64,000 nt of DNA from CAZVWJ01 sp964631325. Its GTDB lineage: Bacteria > T1Sed10-126. A program made the position numbers and the translations under genes. Below are positions 9,487 through 18,203 of this stretch, piece after piece (within the stretch, counting starts at the first letter, position 1; the number at the start of each line of letters is the position of its first letter). The stretch spans positions 1 through 64,000 of the forward strand of contig CAZVWJ010000004.1 in NCBI GenBank assembly GCA_964631325.1, given 5' to 3'. The notes under the pieces are model-generated. The model was not told the origin of the DNA. It saw only the letters and a list, made by a program, of their open reading frames with translations, and did not search any database.

Positions 9487-9628
9487 ACGTTACAGCAATA
9501 ATTTGAAATATTTCCAATTCTTAACAATTTCACGATATAATTGATTTTACTAGGTTTAAATTTTGAGCACAGCCAGCTTATAATTAATAGTGTAAAAGTA
9601 CCTTATAAATTTTGGAGATGTTTTAAAG

Positions 9629-10567
9629 GTGAACTTAAACATATGGGGTAAACTTTTTTCCCATTCTTTAAAATGTTCCCCGGAAGAACGAACTTATAGA
9701 GATTACTTGTATGATTTAATTCTTTTTGCCCATAGACTTTATTTTTATTTTGGTTCCTATCAGGGGGAGAGCATTTTTAAAGAGGATTGGGATTATTTAA
9801 TTGTCTTAGATGCCTGTCGATATGATTACTTTGCTGAGCTAAATGAAATCGACGGAAAACTGGGAGAACTAAAAAGCAAAGGTTCCAATACAAACGAATG
9901 GGCCGTGAAAAATTTTAAGGATGAATATGATATTACATATATTTCTGGTACGCCAATGATATCCGGGCGGGACGTTACTAATTTTAAGGGAACAGAACAT
10001 TTTTCAGAAGTGATAAATGTTTGGGATTATGGTTGGGAAGAAAAATTAGATACAGTCCCTCCTGAAACAGTAACAAATTCTACACTTGAATATTTACAAA
10101 ACAATGAATCGAGGAAGTTAATTATTCATTATAAACAACCACATGGCCCTTGGTTAGGTCACGATTTTAAAAGCGAACTGTCAGAAACCGGGGGTAGGTA
10201 TTCTAGGGATATTGAACTATGGAAAGAGGTTATTAGAGGAAATGTTTCAGTCCAAAGAGTCAAAGAAGCATATAAAGATAATTTGAAGAGTGTTCTTTCC
10301 GAAGTTGAAAGGCTTATTAGATATTTAGAAGGAAAGATAATTATAACAGCTGATCATGGAGAGGCGTTTGGAGATAAGTTTATATATGAACACCCGGCAA
10401 AGATATATATCAATGAGTTGATTACCGTGCCTTGGTTTGAGGTTAGTCCTGAGGAAACAGGCAGGAAAGATGTAGAAAAACTTAATCTTAACTCTCTTTC
10501 ACTTGAGCCGGAAAGAATTGACTCGGAACAATTTGATGAGCGGTTACGTGGGCTTGGTTACTTATAA
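9629..10567 (+). CDS. Sulfatase/alkaline-phosphatase-superfamily hydrolase
   Basis: 312-residue AlkP-superfamily protein of the short form common in surface-glycan loci. DYLIVLDACRYDYF (about residues 52-65) supplies the first metal-binding Asp, SNTNEW the probable Thr nucleophile position, IIHYKQPHGPW a metal/substrate His, and IIITADHGEAFGDKF the C-terminal Asp-His metal pair. No formylglycine C-x-P-x-R motif is present, so phosphate-ester or phosphoglycerol-type chemistry is as likely as sulfate hydrolysis. No signal peptide seen. It ends in RLRGLGYL, resembling the tail of the APS-kinase-like protein at 17361. Starts with GTG behind a GGAG. Lies directly upstream of tandem sulfotransferase genes. 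Confidence 0.75.
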   Translation: MNLNIWGKLFSHSLKCSPEERTYRDYLYDLILFAHRLYFYFGSYQGESIFKEDWDYLIVLDACRYDYFAELNEIDGKLGELKSKGSNTNEWAVKNFKDEYDITYISGTPMISGRDVTNFKGTEHFSEVINVWDYGWEEKLDTVPPETVTNSTLEYLQNNESRKLIIHYKQPHGPWLGHDFKSELSETGGRYSRDIELWKEVIRGNVSVQRVKEAYKDNLKSVLSEVERLIRYLEGKIIITADHGEAFGDKFIYEHPAKIYINELITVPWFEVSPEETGRKDVEKLNLNSLSLEPERIDSEQFDERLRGLGYL

Positions 10568-10617
10568 TGATTTAATGATTGTTGTATAAAACAAATTTCT
10601 TTCAGAAAGATTAAGCT

Positions 10618-11574
10618 TTGAAAAAAAATAATAGAAAATATCCCAATCTAATTTTTCCCGGCTGGTGTAAAAGTGGCAGTAGCTCACTGTATCATTACTT
10701 AAAGGAACATCCGCAAATCCGGATCCCTTCAACTAATGTTTGGCCTTATAGTATGGAGCCGTCGAAGAAAAACCTTGAGGCTTATTTTAGACATTATCGA
10801 GAATTTGTTGAAGATGGTGTTAAGTATGTAGAAGATCATACTGATTTTCTTATGTTTGTTGAAAGAGCCCCCTGGCGTATAAAAAAAATACTTTCGATAA
10901 CTCCGAAATTTATTGTTTTACTGAGAGACCCGGTGGAAAGAACTATTTCTCAGTATTATCATAACTATAAACGATTTTATGATGAGAGAAAAATAGATGA
11001 AGTATTTGATTTTACCAGTAATTTGACGCAAAAAGTCGTGGCTGAGGAGAAGAAAAAGGTAGAGAGAGCTATTGAGAGAAAGTTACTGGATCTGGAATCT
11101 CAGTCTCATCAAACTTTAGATCCTTCTATATTTTTTCGGTATATTTATATTAGTTTGTATGAAGAACATATTCAGAATTATTTCACCTATTTTCCTCGGA
11201 AAAATTTTCACTTTATTCTGACGGAGCAATTGGCAGCCAAACCCCTTAAAATTTATCAAGAAATATTGAAATTTCTTAAAATTGATCAAAATTTTGTACC
11301 AGAATCATTAGAGAATAAATATAATCGGACTAAAATTCCAAAGGAGGGGACTTTTGACTCATTCATTCATCATTTTTTACGACCGGCTTTTAATTGCCTA
11401 TATCCCTTTGATAAGAAACCCGATTTTTTAGTAAATTTTTATCATAAGTTGTTTTTTAGGAATAAACCGGAGACTTCTAAAAAATTAGTTTCAGATTTAT
11501 TCCCAATTTTTGAGCATACAAAAAGATGGGTGAAGGCGGAACTTAATCTTCCGGTGGAAGAGTATTGGGGATAA
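10618..11574 (+). CDS. Sulfotransferase (PAPS-dependent type), paralogue 1
   Basis: 318-residue sulfotransferase-fold protein. The 5'-phosphosulfate-binding loop is PGWCKSGSSSLYHYL (about 14-28) and the 3'-phosphate-binding motif RDPVERTISQYYHNY starts near residue 103. It would move sulfate from PAPS to a hydroxyl or amino group of a sugar. It begins with TTG 10618; the ribosome site is weak. It is followed 135 bp later by a clear paralogue with the same domain order and several shared blocks (LDPS.FFRYI, PKFIV.LRDP), indicating tandem duplication. Sulfation of the locus glycan is inferred from cluster context. Confidence 0.85.
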   Translation: MKKNNRKYPNLIFPGWCKSGSSSLYHYLKEHPQIRIPSTNVWPYSMEPSKKNLEAYFRHYREFVEDGVKYVEDHTDFLMFVERAPWRIKKILSITPKFIVLLRDPVERTISQYYHNYKRFYDERKIDEVFDFTSNLTQKVVAEEKKKVERAIERKLLDLESQSHQTLDPSIFFRYIYISLYEEHIQNYFTYFPRKNFHFILTEQLAAKPLKIYQEILKFLKIDQNFVPESLENKYNRTKIPKEGTFDSFIHHFLRPAFNCLYPFDKKPDFLVNFYHKLFFRNKPETSKKLVSDLFPIFEHTKRWVKAELNLPVEEYWG

Positions 11575-11709
11575 ATATTATACGGATCAAATGATTGTGA
11601 TGTAACTTTATATTTTCAATCAGTATTTTTGGTCCCTTGCTTGTTATGATTAAGAGGTTGAACTTTGGTCTTATCGGTTTCCTGATTTTAGTGATAAAGG
11701 TGCATAACT

Positions 11710-12681
11710 TTGGATATAGAAGTTCAAAAGTATCCGAATTTGATTTATCCTGGTTTCCCAAAATGTGGTTCAAATTCAATTAATAAACATTTGAAATTTC
11801 ATCCGCGAATAGCTATACCCTCTGGTCCGGATCAAATAAATAGTATGGAGGTCTACGGGAATGATCTCTCCCCCCGAAAGGTTAAGAATTATTTTAAACA
11901 TTATAACAGTTTTGCCAAAGATAAGATTAATTATATAGAAGATCGAACAGATCTACTTGTTTACAATGCGCAAGCACCTCGACAGATAAAGAAGTTTTTT
12001 TCCACTCCACCAAAATTTATTGTAATGTTAAGAGATCCGACAGAGAGAAGCATCTCCCACTATTTTTTTAATTATAAAAGATTTCACGATAAAAGAGATT
12101 TAGAGGGGGCATTTGATTTCTCCGGTTCATTTATTGGGGAGATAGTAAAGGAGGAGAAAGAAAAAGTTGAGAAAGCTATCGCTAATAACTTATTAGATTT
12201 AGAAGCTCATTCACATCAATTTTTAGATCCTTCTGTGTTTTTTCGCTATATTCACATGAGTAGGTATGAGAAACATTTGAGTAATTTTTTTAACCATTTT
12301 AAGGCAGATAATTTCCACTTTATTTTAATAGAGCAATTGGAAAATAAACCCTTGGAGACCTTAAGAAAAACGCTAAAATTCCTTGAGCTAGATACAGATT
12401 TCATCCCGGATCAATTAGGAAAAAAATATAATCAAACAATAATCCCAAAAGAGAAAGGAATTAATTATTTTATCCATAAGATGGTAAGGCCTGTTTTTAA
12501 TTTTATTTATCCTTTTTCTCAAAAACCCCGATTTTTGACTGACATTTATTATAAGTTATTTTATAAGGACAAACCGGAACCATCGGTAGAGTTGATCTCA
12601 ACTCTTACTCCGTATTTTAATCGGACCAAAAATTGGGTTGAAAATAAGTTGGGGCTTCCAGTAAATAATTACTGGCATTGA
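11710..12681 (+). CDS. Sulfotransferase (PAPS-dependent type), paralogue 2
   Basis: 323 residues, sister of the preceding protein. PGFPKCGSNSINKHL is the 5'-PSB loop and RDPTERSISHYFFNY the 3'-phosphate-binding motif. The C-terminal KTLKFLELDTDFIPD and PYFNRTKNWVENKLGLP segments align with the equivalent parts of paralogue 1. TTG start at 11710 with AAAGGTG upstream. The pair probably acts on different positions or sugars of the same polymer; this is inference. AT-rich like its neighbours. Confidence 0.85.
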   Translation: MDIEVQKYPNLIYPGFPKCGSNSINKHLKFHPRIAIPSGPDQINSMEVYGNDLSPRKVKNYFKHYNSFAKDKINYIEDRTDLLVYNAQAPRQIKKFFSTPPKFIVMLRDPTERSISHYFFNYKRFHDKRDLEGAFDFSGSFIGEIVKEEKEKVEKAIANNLLDLEAHSHQFLDPSVFFRYIHMSRYEKHLSNFFNHFKADNFHFILIEQLENKPLETLRKTLKFLELDTDFIPDQLGKKYNQTIIPKEKGINYFIHKMVRPVFNFIYPFSQKPRFLTDIYYKLFYKDKPEPSVELISTLTPYFNRTKNWVENKLGLPVNNYWH

Positions 12682-12797
12682 TTTTCTATAGCTTGCTATA
12701 TTAAACTACCTTTTTTATGAGCTATATTTTTATTAAGTAGATTAGATGTTTCGTTTGTCTCAAAACCATCTTCTCTTTGAGTGGATTTTGGTGTGTA

Positions 12798-14003
12798 ATG
12801 AAACAATCATTTCAAGCTTCTGATCGACAAGCGCGGATAATGTTCTTTACGAAGGCTTTTCATTATAACCAAAAACCCATATATGAAATTTTATTTCGCC
12901 AGAATCACCCTATTAAAATACTTTTTTTGAAGGAGGGACGGAGCTGGTCGAGAGATAAACCTCCAATTCTGGAAAAAATTTCTTGTGAGATAGTTGGAAG
13001 TTTGCAAAAGAAATTTGATAGTGGAAACTGGAAAAGGCGTTTCAGTGTAGCTGACTTACAAAAAGTAAAGTATTCCATCCTGGAATTTCAACCTGATTTG
13101 TTTGTGGCTCGGGGGAGATGGTTCAGTACTTTACAAGTTATGTGGCAGGCAGCAATTCGAAAACTACCTATTTTGAATAGATATCAAGTCCCCGTGTGGG
13201 TGGAAAAAACTGATTATAAAACTCGGATGTGGGATTGGTTGACACAGTTTTTTTCTCCCACTTTAATCAGACAAATTACACCAATTTTGGGAAATGTGGA
13301 AACTGGTATCAAGCGTACCGGTACAGAGTATCTTCCTTTTGGTGCTGACCCGAGTTTTCTGTTGAATAAATTGCCCTCAAGTAGAGGTTGTAAACCGCTT
13401 TCGATTTTGTCTATAGGGAAATTTGGTCTTTCTCGTAAAAGACATGAGTGGATAATAAGAGTTCTTGAAGATATGCAAAATATTGATTTTCGATTGCATC
13501 TGGTGGGGTCTATTCCTAATGAACCATCGGAATATTACGAATTTCTAAAGGAAACAATTAATAACAGTCCTATTAAAGATCGGATAATCAGGCATGAAGG
13601 GATTCCCTATGAAAAAGTACAGGAACTCTTAACAGAGCAGGATTTATTTGTTCTACCGAGTTATAATGAACCGGCCTCGGTATCTGTAGTTGAAGCAATG
13701 GCTCATGGTTTGCCGGTAATAAGCAGTGATGATAATGGGACAAGTTGCTATATAGAACATGGTAAAAATGGTTTTGTTTTTCCTGCTCATGATTTTGAGG
13801 CCTTTAAAGACTATATTAAGAGGATTCTTACTGACCCTGAATTGTTGCGTTCCATGTCCCAGAGGAGCTTAGAATTAGTACGGAAAAATCATGCTCCTAT
13901 TCCGTTTTATAAACGGTTTCGTTCTATTTGCACAGAGAGTTTAGATATACCGGAATCATATTTTTCTTCTGATGAAAGATTGGAGAATTATTATACAAAT
14001 TAA
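12798..14003 (+). CDS. GT4-family glycosyltransferase
   Basis: About 401 residues of GT-B fold. The N-terminal domain is short and divergent, while the C-terminal one is canonical: LSILSIGKFGLSRKRHEWIIR, FRLHLVGSIPNEPSE, and the E-x7-E donor motif in SYNEPASVSVVEAMAHGLPVI near residue 290, then SSDDNGTSCYIEHGKNGFVF. The frame opens at TTG 12777, but ATG 12798 is preferred since the TTG has no ribosome site. It is the last plus-strand gene of the sulfotransferase group and converges on another sulfotransferase gene 18 bp away. Confidence 0.85.
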   Translation: MKQSFQASDRQARIMFFTKAFHYNQKPIYEILFRQNHPIKILFLKEGRSWSRDKPPILEKISCEIVGSLQKKFDSGNWKRRFSVADLQKVKYSILEFQPDLFVARGRWFSTLQVMWQAAIRKLPILNRYQVPVWVEKTDYKTRMWDWLTQFFSPTLIRQITPILGNVETGIKRTGTEYLPFGADPSFLLNKLPSSRGCKPLSILSIGKFGLSRKRHEWIIRVLEDMQNIDFRLHLVGSIPNEPSEYYEFLKETINNSPIKDRIIRHEGIPYEKVQELLTEQDLFVLPSYNEPASVSVVEAMAHGLPVISSDDNGTSCYIEHGKNGFVFPAHDFEAFKDYIKRILTDPELLRSMSQRSLELVRKNHAPIPFYKRFRSICTESLDIPESYFSSDERLENYYTN

Positions 14004-14021
14004 AATTCCAGGAAATTTAAA

Positions 14022-14891
14022 TTACCATTTATATCCATGAAATTTCAGATGATCTCCAGCAATATCTTTAAAAGAGTCTTTTTGTTTGGTGCTCCATTTC
14101 GCCCAATGTGGAAGCTCGTAATCACCGCTGGAGCGGATTTTATTATTCATTAGTTTTTCCCAGTCGTTTTTTTCAAGATTTAAGAAATCCAGCATCTGTT
14201 CAACTCCTGGATATCCATCCTGAGCGTTAAAAATATCCTCAAAATAAACACGAATTGCATTGGGATTGTTGTCGAGAGATCTCAAGATTGTTTTATCTAT
14301 TTTTTGCCAGTACCAGGTCAATTTTTCAAAACGATTCAAGTTTTTCCAGGTGTTATAGTAAGGATCACTCGGAAAAAAATTAGCTTTAATTCGATCATAA
14401 TTATCATCATCTCTAAACCATTGGCGATTGTAAGCTGAGCGTATTACGTCTCGACCGTCTCTGACGACGTGAATAAATCTGGGTTCTTCAAATATTTCTT
14501 CCAAAGTTTTAATAAGTGAAAAAAGGTAGTAATTTGATTCTATATAAACTGTGGATTCATTTGCCTGCATTTTTGCAAGGACCCACTTGCGGTTAGCATT
14601 GATCGTTCTTTTTAAACAATCAATGGATATGGAACCAGTGGCTGCTTTTACACTTAAATCAAAAAAATCCGGCTGGGGCTCATGGTAGGAAGTAACATTT
14701 TCAAATTTATCAAAGAAATAACGTCCCAAAAATGTTGTTCCTGTGCGTCCGGTAGAGACAATAAAAACCGGTTGGTAGTCTTTCCAGTTGAATTCGGAGT
14801 AAAAGCCCAAGCGGTCCAGCCAAAGGCCTTTTTGACGTTTCAGGTACCGAATAACTTTATGTTTTAAAACCTTGAGAGAATGAAGCTTCAC
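14022..14891 (-). CDS. Sulfotransferase-family protein
   Basis: 289 residues. PVFIVSTGRTGTTFLGRYF is the P-loop-like 5'-PSB element and FIHVVRDGRDVIRSAYNRQW the 3'-PB element with its conserved Arg and Ser. It differs from the tandem pair upstream and resembles the bacterial branch acting on lipids or polysaccharides. The GTG start at 14891 is preceded on the minus strand by CGGAGG at good spacing. The next gene upstream, 23 bp away on the same strand, is another sulfotransferase. Acceptor unknown. Confidence 0.82.
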   Translation of the reverse strand: MKLHSLKVLKHKVIRYLKRQKGLWLDRLGFYSEFNWKDYQPVFIVSTGRTGTTFLGRYFFDKFENVTSYHEPQPDFFDLSVKAATGSISIDCLKRTINANRKWVLAKMQANESTVYIESNYYLFSLIKTLEEIFEEPRFIHVVRDGRDVIRSAYNRQWFRDDDNYDRIKANFFPSDPYYNTWKNLNRFEKLTWYWQKIDKTILRSLDNNPNAIRVYFEDIFNAQDGYPGVEQMLDFLNLEKNDWEKLMNNKIRSSGDYELPHWAKWSTKQKDSFKDIAGDHLKFHGYKW

Positions 14892-14914
14892 AATGGTAGC
14901 CTCCGATTTACCAA

Positions 14915-15850
14915 TTAATAAAAAAAGTTTAATTTATTTTCGATTCGGCTTTCTATTTTTTCTTTTTGTTCTTTCGTTAAATCTTTCTTATGTCCACCGA
15001 CTTCCCCCCGCCGTGTTTTATAAGTATTTTTATTTTCTTTTTGATTGGGCTTGAGGGTATCAGTTAAGAAATAATTATCTTTTTCCATTTTTTTCATATT
15101 TTCAAAAGAAGCAAACTCAATAGCAGAATTTAAAACTTCATCAGAAAATTTTGACATCCCCAAGAAATTGAGAACTTCTGATAGTTCATCTGCAGGTTTA
15201 TCGTGTAGAGTTTCATATCTTACTATTTTTACTTCCGGTAGTTCTTTGGCTAACTTCCCCCATACATTATAAAAATTAATTATTGGATCGATTCCTTCCT
15301 CCGGCTCATTAATAAATTCCTCCAGCGTCCCTTGATAGTTTTGAGCTCGATTAATTCGTTGGTAATAATATGAGGTTATAACGTCAAGTGGATTACGAAT
15401 TAAATATATAATCTGGTAATCACGGTATTTTTCCAATCTTTTTTTAATCGCATCTTCAATTGAAAATTCAACTAAATTTTGGGCGCTATCGTGAGTTTTA
15501 TAAATATAAGGAATATCTTTATGATAGAAATGCAAATCGTGTAAATTAATTAATTTGCGCTCAGGTATTACCGGGTATAATTCTTGAATCGCTTTTGCAA
15601 TGAGTAACGAAAGCCAGGTTCGACCACATTTGGGGAATGAAATAAGGTAAGCATCTACGTTATCTCTACGATACCGGCGATTTAATTTATTACCTATTTG
15701 TTTTGGTAGAAGTGTTTTATTAATAATTTTTCTACCCTGTAGAAAAAGGACCCTTCCCCAGGTAATAGGGTTAAATGTTCGAGGAATGGTATATAAGCCG
15801 TGGCGTTTCAGTTCATTAATGAACTGGGTTATGTAGCTATTGAATTTCAT
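14915..15850 (-). CDS. Sulfotransferase domain protein
   Basis: 311 residues with the full set of cytosolic-type sulfotransferase motifs: AYLISFPKCGRTWLSLLIAKA (5'-PSB), YKTHDS (a His in the catalytic region), IIYLIRNPLDVITSYYYQR (3'-PB), and the C-terminal RRGEVGGHKKDLTKEQ cap that contacts the adenosine. It has the most complete motif set of the four sulfotransferase-like genes here. It is co-directional with the sulfotransferase downstream and the flippase upstream, consistent with one transcript for modification and export of a sulfated glycan. Confidence 0.88.
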   Translation of the reverse strand: MKFNSYITQFINELKRHGLYTIPRTFNPITWGRVLFLQGRKIINKTLLPKQIGNKLNRRYRRDNVDAYLISFPKCGRTWLSLLIAKAIQELYPVIPERKLINLHDLHFYHKDIPYIYKTHDSAQNLVEFSIEDAIKKRLEKYRDYQIIYLIRNPLDVITSYYYQRINRAQNYQGTLEEFINEPEEGIDPIINFYNVWGKLAKELPEVKIVRYETLHDKPADELSEVLNFLGMSKFSDEVLNSAIEFASFENMKKMEKDNYFLTDTLKPNQKENKNTYKTRRGEVGGHKKDLTKEQKEKIESRIENKLNFFY

Positions 15851-15931
15851 ATTTAATCTCTTTCTGAAATTATATCAACCGGACATTTTTTAAGGTGATA
15901 TGAATTTATATTTTTTTACATAAGCTCCGGC

Positions 15932-17254
15932 TCAGACAGGTAAAATCCACTGCCAGCCGAATTTTTTATAGAAAAAACTAATCTTATAAATTGAGGTAAT
16001 GTAAATTTTAAGTGCAAAAGCCCAAGCTGCTCCCAGGTAACCAAAATTGTAAACTAATAAAAATACCAGGGGAAGGCCAACGAGTAGTTCAAATATTGCA
16101 ACATTGAGTATAGTCCGTTGTTCACTTACGGTAAAAGCAATGTTAGGGAAGATAGATAGTAATTGGGTGATAAAAGCCGCCGGTAATATAATCCAGACAA
16201 CCGGAATGGAGGGTAAAAATCCTTTGCCATAAAAAAGAGGGATTAACCAGGGAGTTGTAGCCGATAAAACTATGGCGAGGCTTAACCCGCTCCCCCCGAT
16301 TAAGTAGAAATATTTACGAAGTGTATAGAAAAATTCGGTTTTGTTCTCTTGGGACCATTTCTCAACCAAACGGGGATAGAGATAAGTTGAAACAGGGGTT
16401 ACAGCCAGAGTGAATAATTTTTTGAATTGCCGCCCGATTTTATAATAACCTACTCCGGATGTACCTGTTAAACCGCCCAGTATTAATTGAAGAGTTTCAG
16501 TGTATCCCCGTTTGCAAATTGATGCCAGATAATTACTACGACTATTATAGAAAAAAGTTTTAGTAATTTGTTTGAGTTTTTCGGGTATAGAAAATACTGA
16601 TAAAATTATTGTTGGCCCCTCCAACCAGATAAACATGCCGGTAAAAAATAATAAATTAATAATTTCAGCAACCAGATAGCCGAAACAGGCGCCAACTATA
16701 CCGTGAGAAAACATAAAAATAATTGGAACAATATCACGACAGATAGTTACAAACATCGCGGAGAGAGTGTAGCATTTATAGGCCTGTAAACCGGTTAATA
16801 TAGAGGTAAACATAGTTCGCGGGCGATGCAAAATTTCGCTTAACCCAAATAGACCCAGGGCCGTTGACCAGTCCTGTAAGAGTTGATAATTTTCGGAAAA
16901 AGTTAATAAAAACAAGAGAAACACAAGGCCGAACAAAAAAGCACTAATAAATTGGAGTATTAACGCAGACTGAACGATAGCTCTGACCCTTGTTTCTCTT
17001 TTACCATTAATTCGTTCTCCGATTAGTTTTACAAGCGGCGAGCTGAATTTGAAGTCAAAAGGTAAAGTGAATAAATAAACAGTAGCCATTACGACGCAGA
17101 GTTGACCATATCCGGCCGCTCCAAGTAGCCGTGCGGCAAAAACGGTATAAAGAAAACCGCTTACATATTGACAGAATTTCCCGGCCGAAATAAAAGAAAC
17201 GTTTTTTATTGCCGAACGAGGCGCAATTTCAGAAATTTGTTCTTTAAGGTTCAT
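15932..17254 (-). CDS. Wzx-type oligosaccharide flippase
   Basis: 440-residue polytopic protein of the MATE/MOP exporter superfamily, polysaccharide-synthase branch. The N-terminus SFISAGKFCQYVSGFLYTVFAARLLGAAGYGQL is the classic first helix plus RLLGxxxYG motif. About twelve hydrophobic segments follow, with the mid-protein GTSGVGYYKIGRQFKKLFTLAVTPVSTYLYP repeat-like block. It should flip lipid-linked oligosaccharide units to the outer leaflet. A Wzx implies a Wzy-type polymerase, which is not obvious in the window and may lie upstream of position 1. Encoded with the sulfotransferases and APS-kinase-like gene. Confidence 0.9.
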   Translation of the reverse strand: MNLKEQISEIAPRSAIKNVSFISAGKFCQYVSGFLYTVFAARLLGAAGYGQLCVVMATVYLFTLPFDFKFSSPLVKLIGERINGKRETRVRAIVQSALILQFISAFLFGLVFLLFLLTFSENYQLLQDWSTALGLFGLSEILHRPRTMFTSILTGLQAYKCYTLSAMFVTICRDIVPIIFMFSHGIVGACFGYLVAEIINLLFFTGMFIWLEGPTIILSVFSIPEKLKQITKTFFYNSRSNYLASICKRGYTETLQLILGGLTGTSGVGYYKIGRQFKKLFTLAVTPVSTYLYPRLVEKWSQENKTEFFYTLRKYFYLIGGSGLSLAIVLSATTPWLIPLFYGKGFLPSIPVVWIILPAAFITQLLSIFPNIAFTVSEQRTILNVAIFELLVGLPLVFLLVYNFGYLGAAWAFALKIYITSIYKISFFYKKFGWQWILPV

Positions 17255-17360
17255 ATATGGGTCCTTACTTTTTGTAACGAAAATTTATCCTTTTAGATTC
17301 TCTGTAAGAAGTCCATAGTAATAAAATAAGATGCCAGAGAATCTTTATTCCCTCACTCAC

Positions 17361-17945
17361 CTATATATATCCGATATTTTTCAATCGATCAACGACTTCT
17401 TCGGAATCGGGATCCGAGGAATCAGTGATAATATTCTCCTCGTTTAGATATTCAAGTGTGGTGTCGAGCAACTCCCTTACAGGACTGTTTTGAAGTGTGA
17501 CCCCTTGGCCAAACTCAGTGGGATCCGGAATCGAAATATCAGTTTCTATGGCGCTATTCAGTAGTTTCCGCTCGCGGTCATTGTTGGTATTATCCAGGCA
17601 GTTTTTCAGGGGGGGCTCGATGGTCAGAAAATACAAGTTCTTAATTTCACCTTTTAAAAATTCCAGTTGGGACTCAAAGGTGAGCCAGCAGGAGAAAATA
17701 GGAATGATGTTGTTCTGCTGTATTAATTTGGCGGTGAGCGTTAGAGACTTTACTTGGTTCAGCATTTTCTTCTCTTCAAGTTCAGCCAACTGGCTAAAGT
17801 AATTGGCGATTGTTTTTTTTAGCAATGACTGTGTTTTACGATTGCTTATCTCATTTTCTAATTTTTCTGCTAATTGGTCCTTGGGACAACCGGGAGGACC
17901 TGAAATCCAGAGTACAGGTGGTATATTGCTTTCCAAGTTTTTCAT
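17361..17945 (-). CDS. APS-kinase-like protein with degenerate P-loop
   Basis: 194 residues. PPVLWISGPPGCPKDQLAEKL aligns with the CysC start (WLTGLSGSGKSTLA), but the Walker A motif is broken: Pro replaces the Gly before Lys and Asp replaces Ser/Thr. The middle (FLTIEPPLKNCLDNTNND, SAIETDISIPDPTEFGQGVTLQ) resembles the CysC segment around the PAPS-site Tyr-Glu-x-Pro-x-x-Pro region, also altered. The C-terminus VVDRLKNIGYI resembles the tail of the 9629 hydrolase. If it descends from adenylylsulfate kinase, it probably no longer phosphorylates APS and may bind sulfated nucleotide or regulate. It is the first gene of the minus-strand group with flippase and sulfotransferases. Homology is motif-based. 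Confidence 0.55.
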   Translation of the reverse strand: MKNLESNIPPVLWISGPPGCPKDQLAEKLENEISNRKTQSLLKKTIANYFSQLAELEEKKMLNQVKSLTLTAKLIQQNNIIPIFSCWLTFESQLEFLKGEIKNLYFLTIEPPLKNCLDNTNNDRERKLLNSAIETDISIPDPTEFGQGVTLQNSPVRELLDTTLEYLNEENIITDSSDPDSEEVVDRLKNIGYI

Positions 17946-18108
17946 GGTATCCGCCTCACTTTCGCGAACAATTTGTAGGCTGGTTGACTAATTTAAAATT
18001 CGATCAAGCTTATCAAAAATCTATAAAAATTCTATTATTCCTCTATAATTTTAACAAAATGATTCATTACAAACAGTGACTGTTAAGACGTTATTGGAGT
18101 TTATCCCT

Positions 18109-18186
18109 TTGTCAGATTTCAGGTTGAACCTGCTGTTGCTTGCTGTAATTATTTTTTTCATTTTATTTGTCCATGAATTGGGCTAA
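18109..18186 (+). pseudogene. Tiny ORF resembling the start of a site-2 (M50) metalloprotease
   Basis: 25 codons from TTG 18109 with GGAG nine bases upstream. The peptide has a hydrophobic run followed by ILFVHELG and an immediate stop. FVHELG is the usual lead-in to the HExxH zinc motif of M50 proteases, but the second His is missing and nothing similar follows. It may be a fragment left by a deletion or a chance match. Confidence 0.25.
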
Positions 18187-18203
18187 CAGATTGAGAACAG
18201 GTA

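Larger units (their letters stand above)
9167..9628. other. Divergent intergenic region
   Basis: 462 bp without a credible gene between two divergent units. It contains a TATAAT in minus orientation (9276-9281), a hairpin with T-run (9361-9393) and a plus-strand sigma-70-like promoter (9459-9486), both listed separately. The remainder is AT-rich and shows nothing else I can support. Confidence 0.6.
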
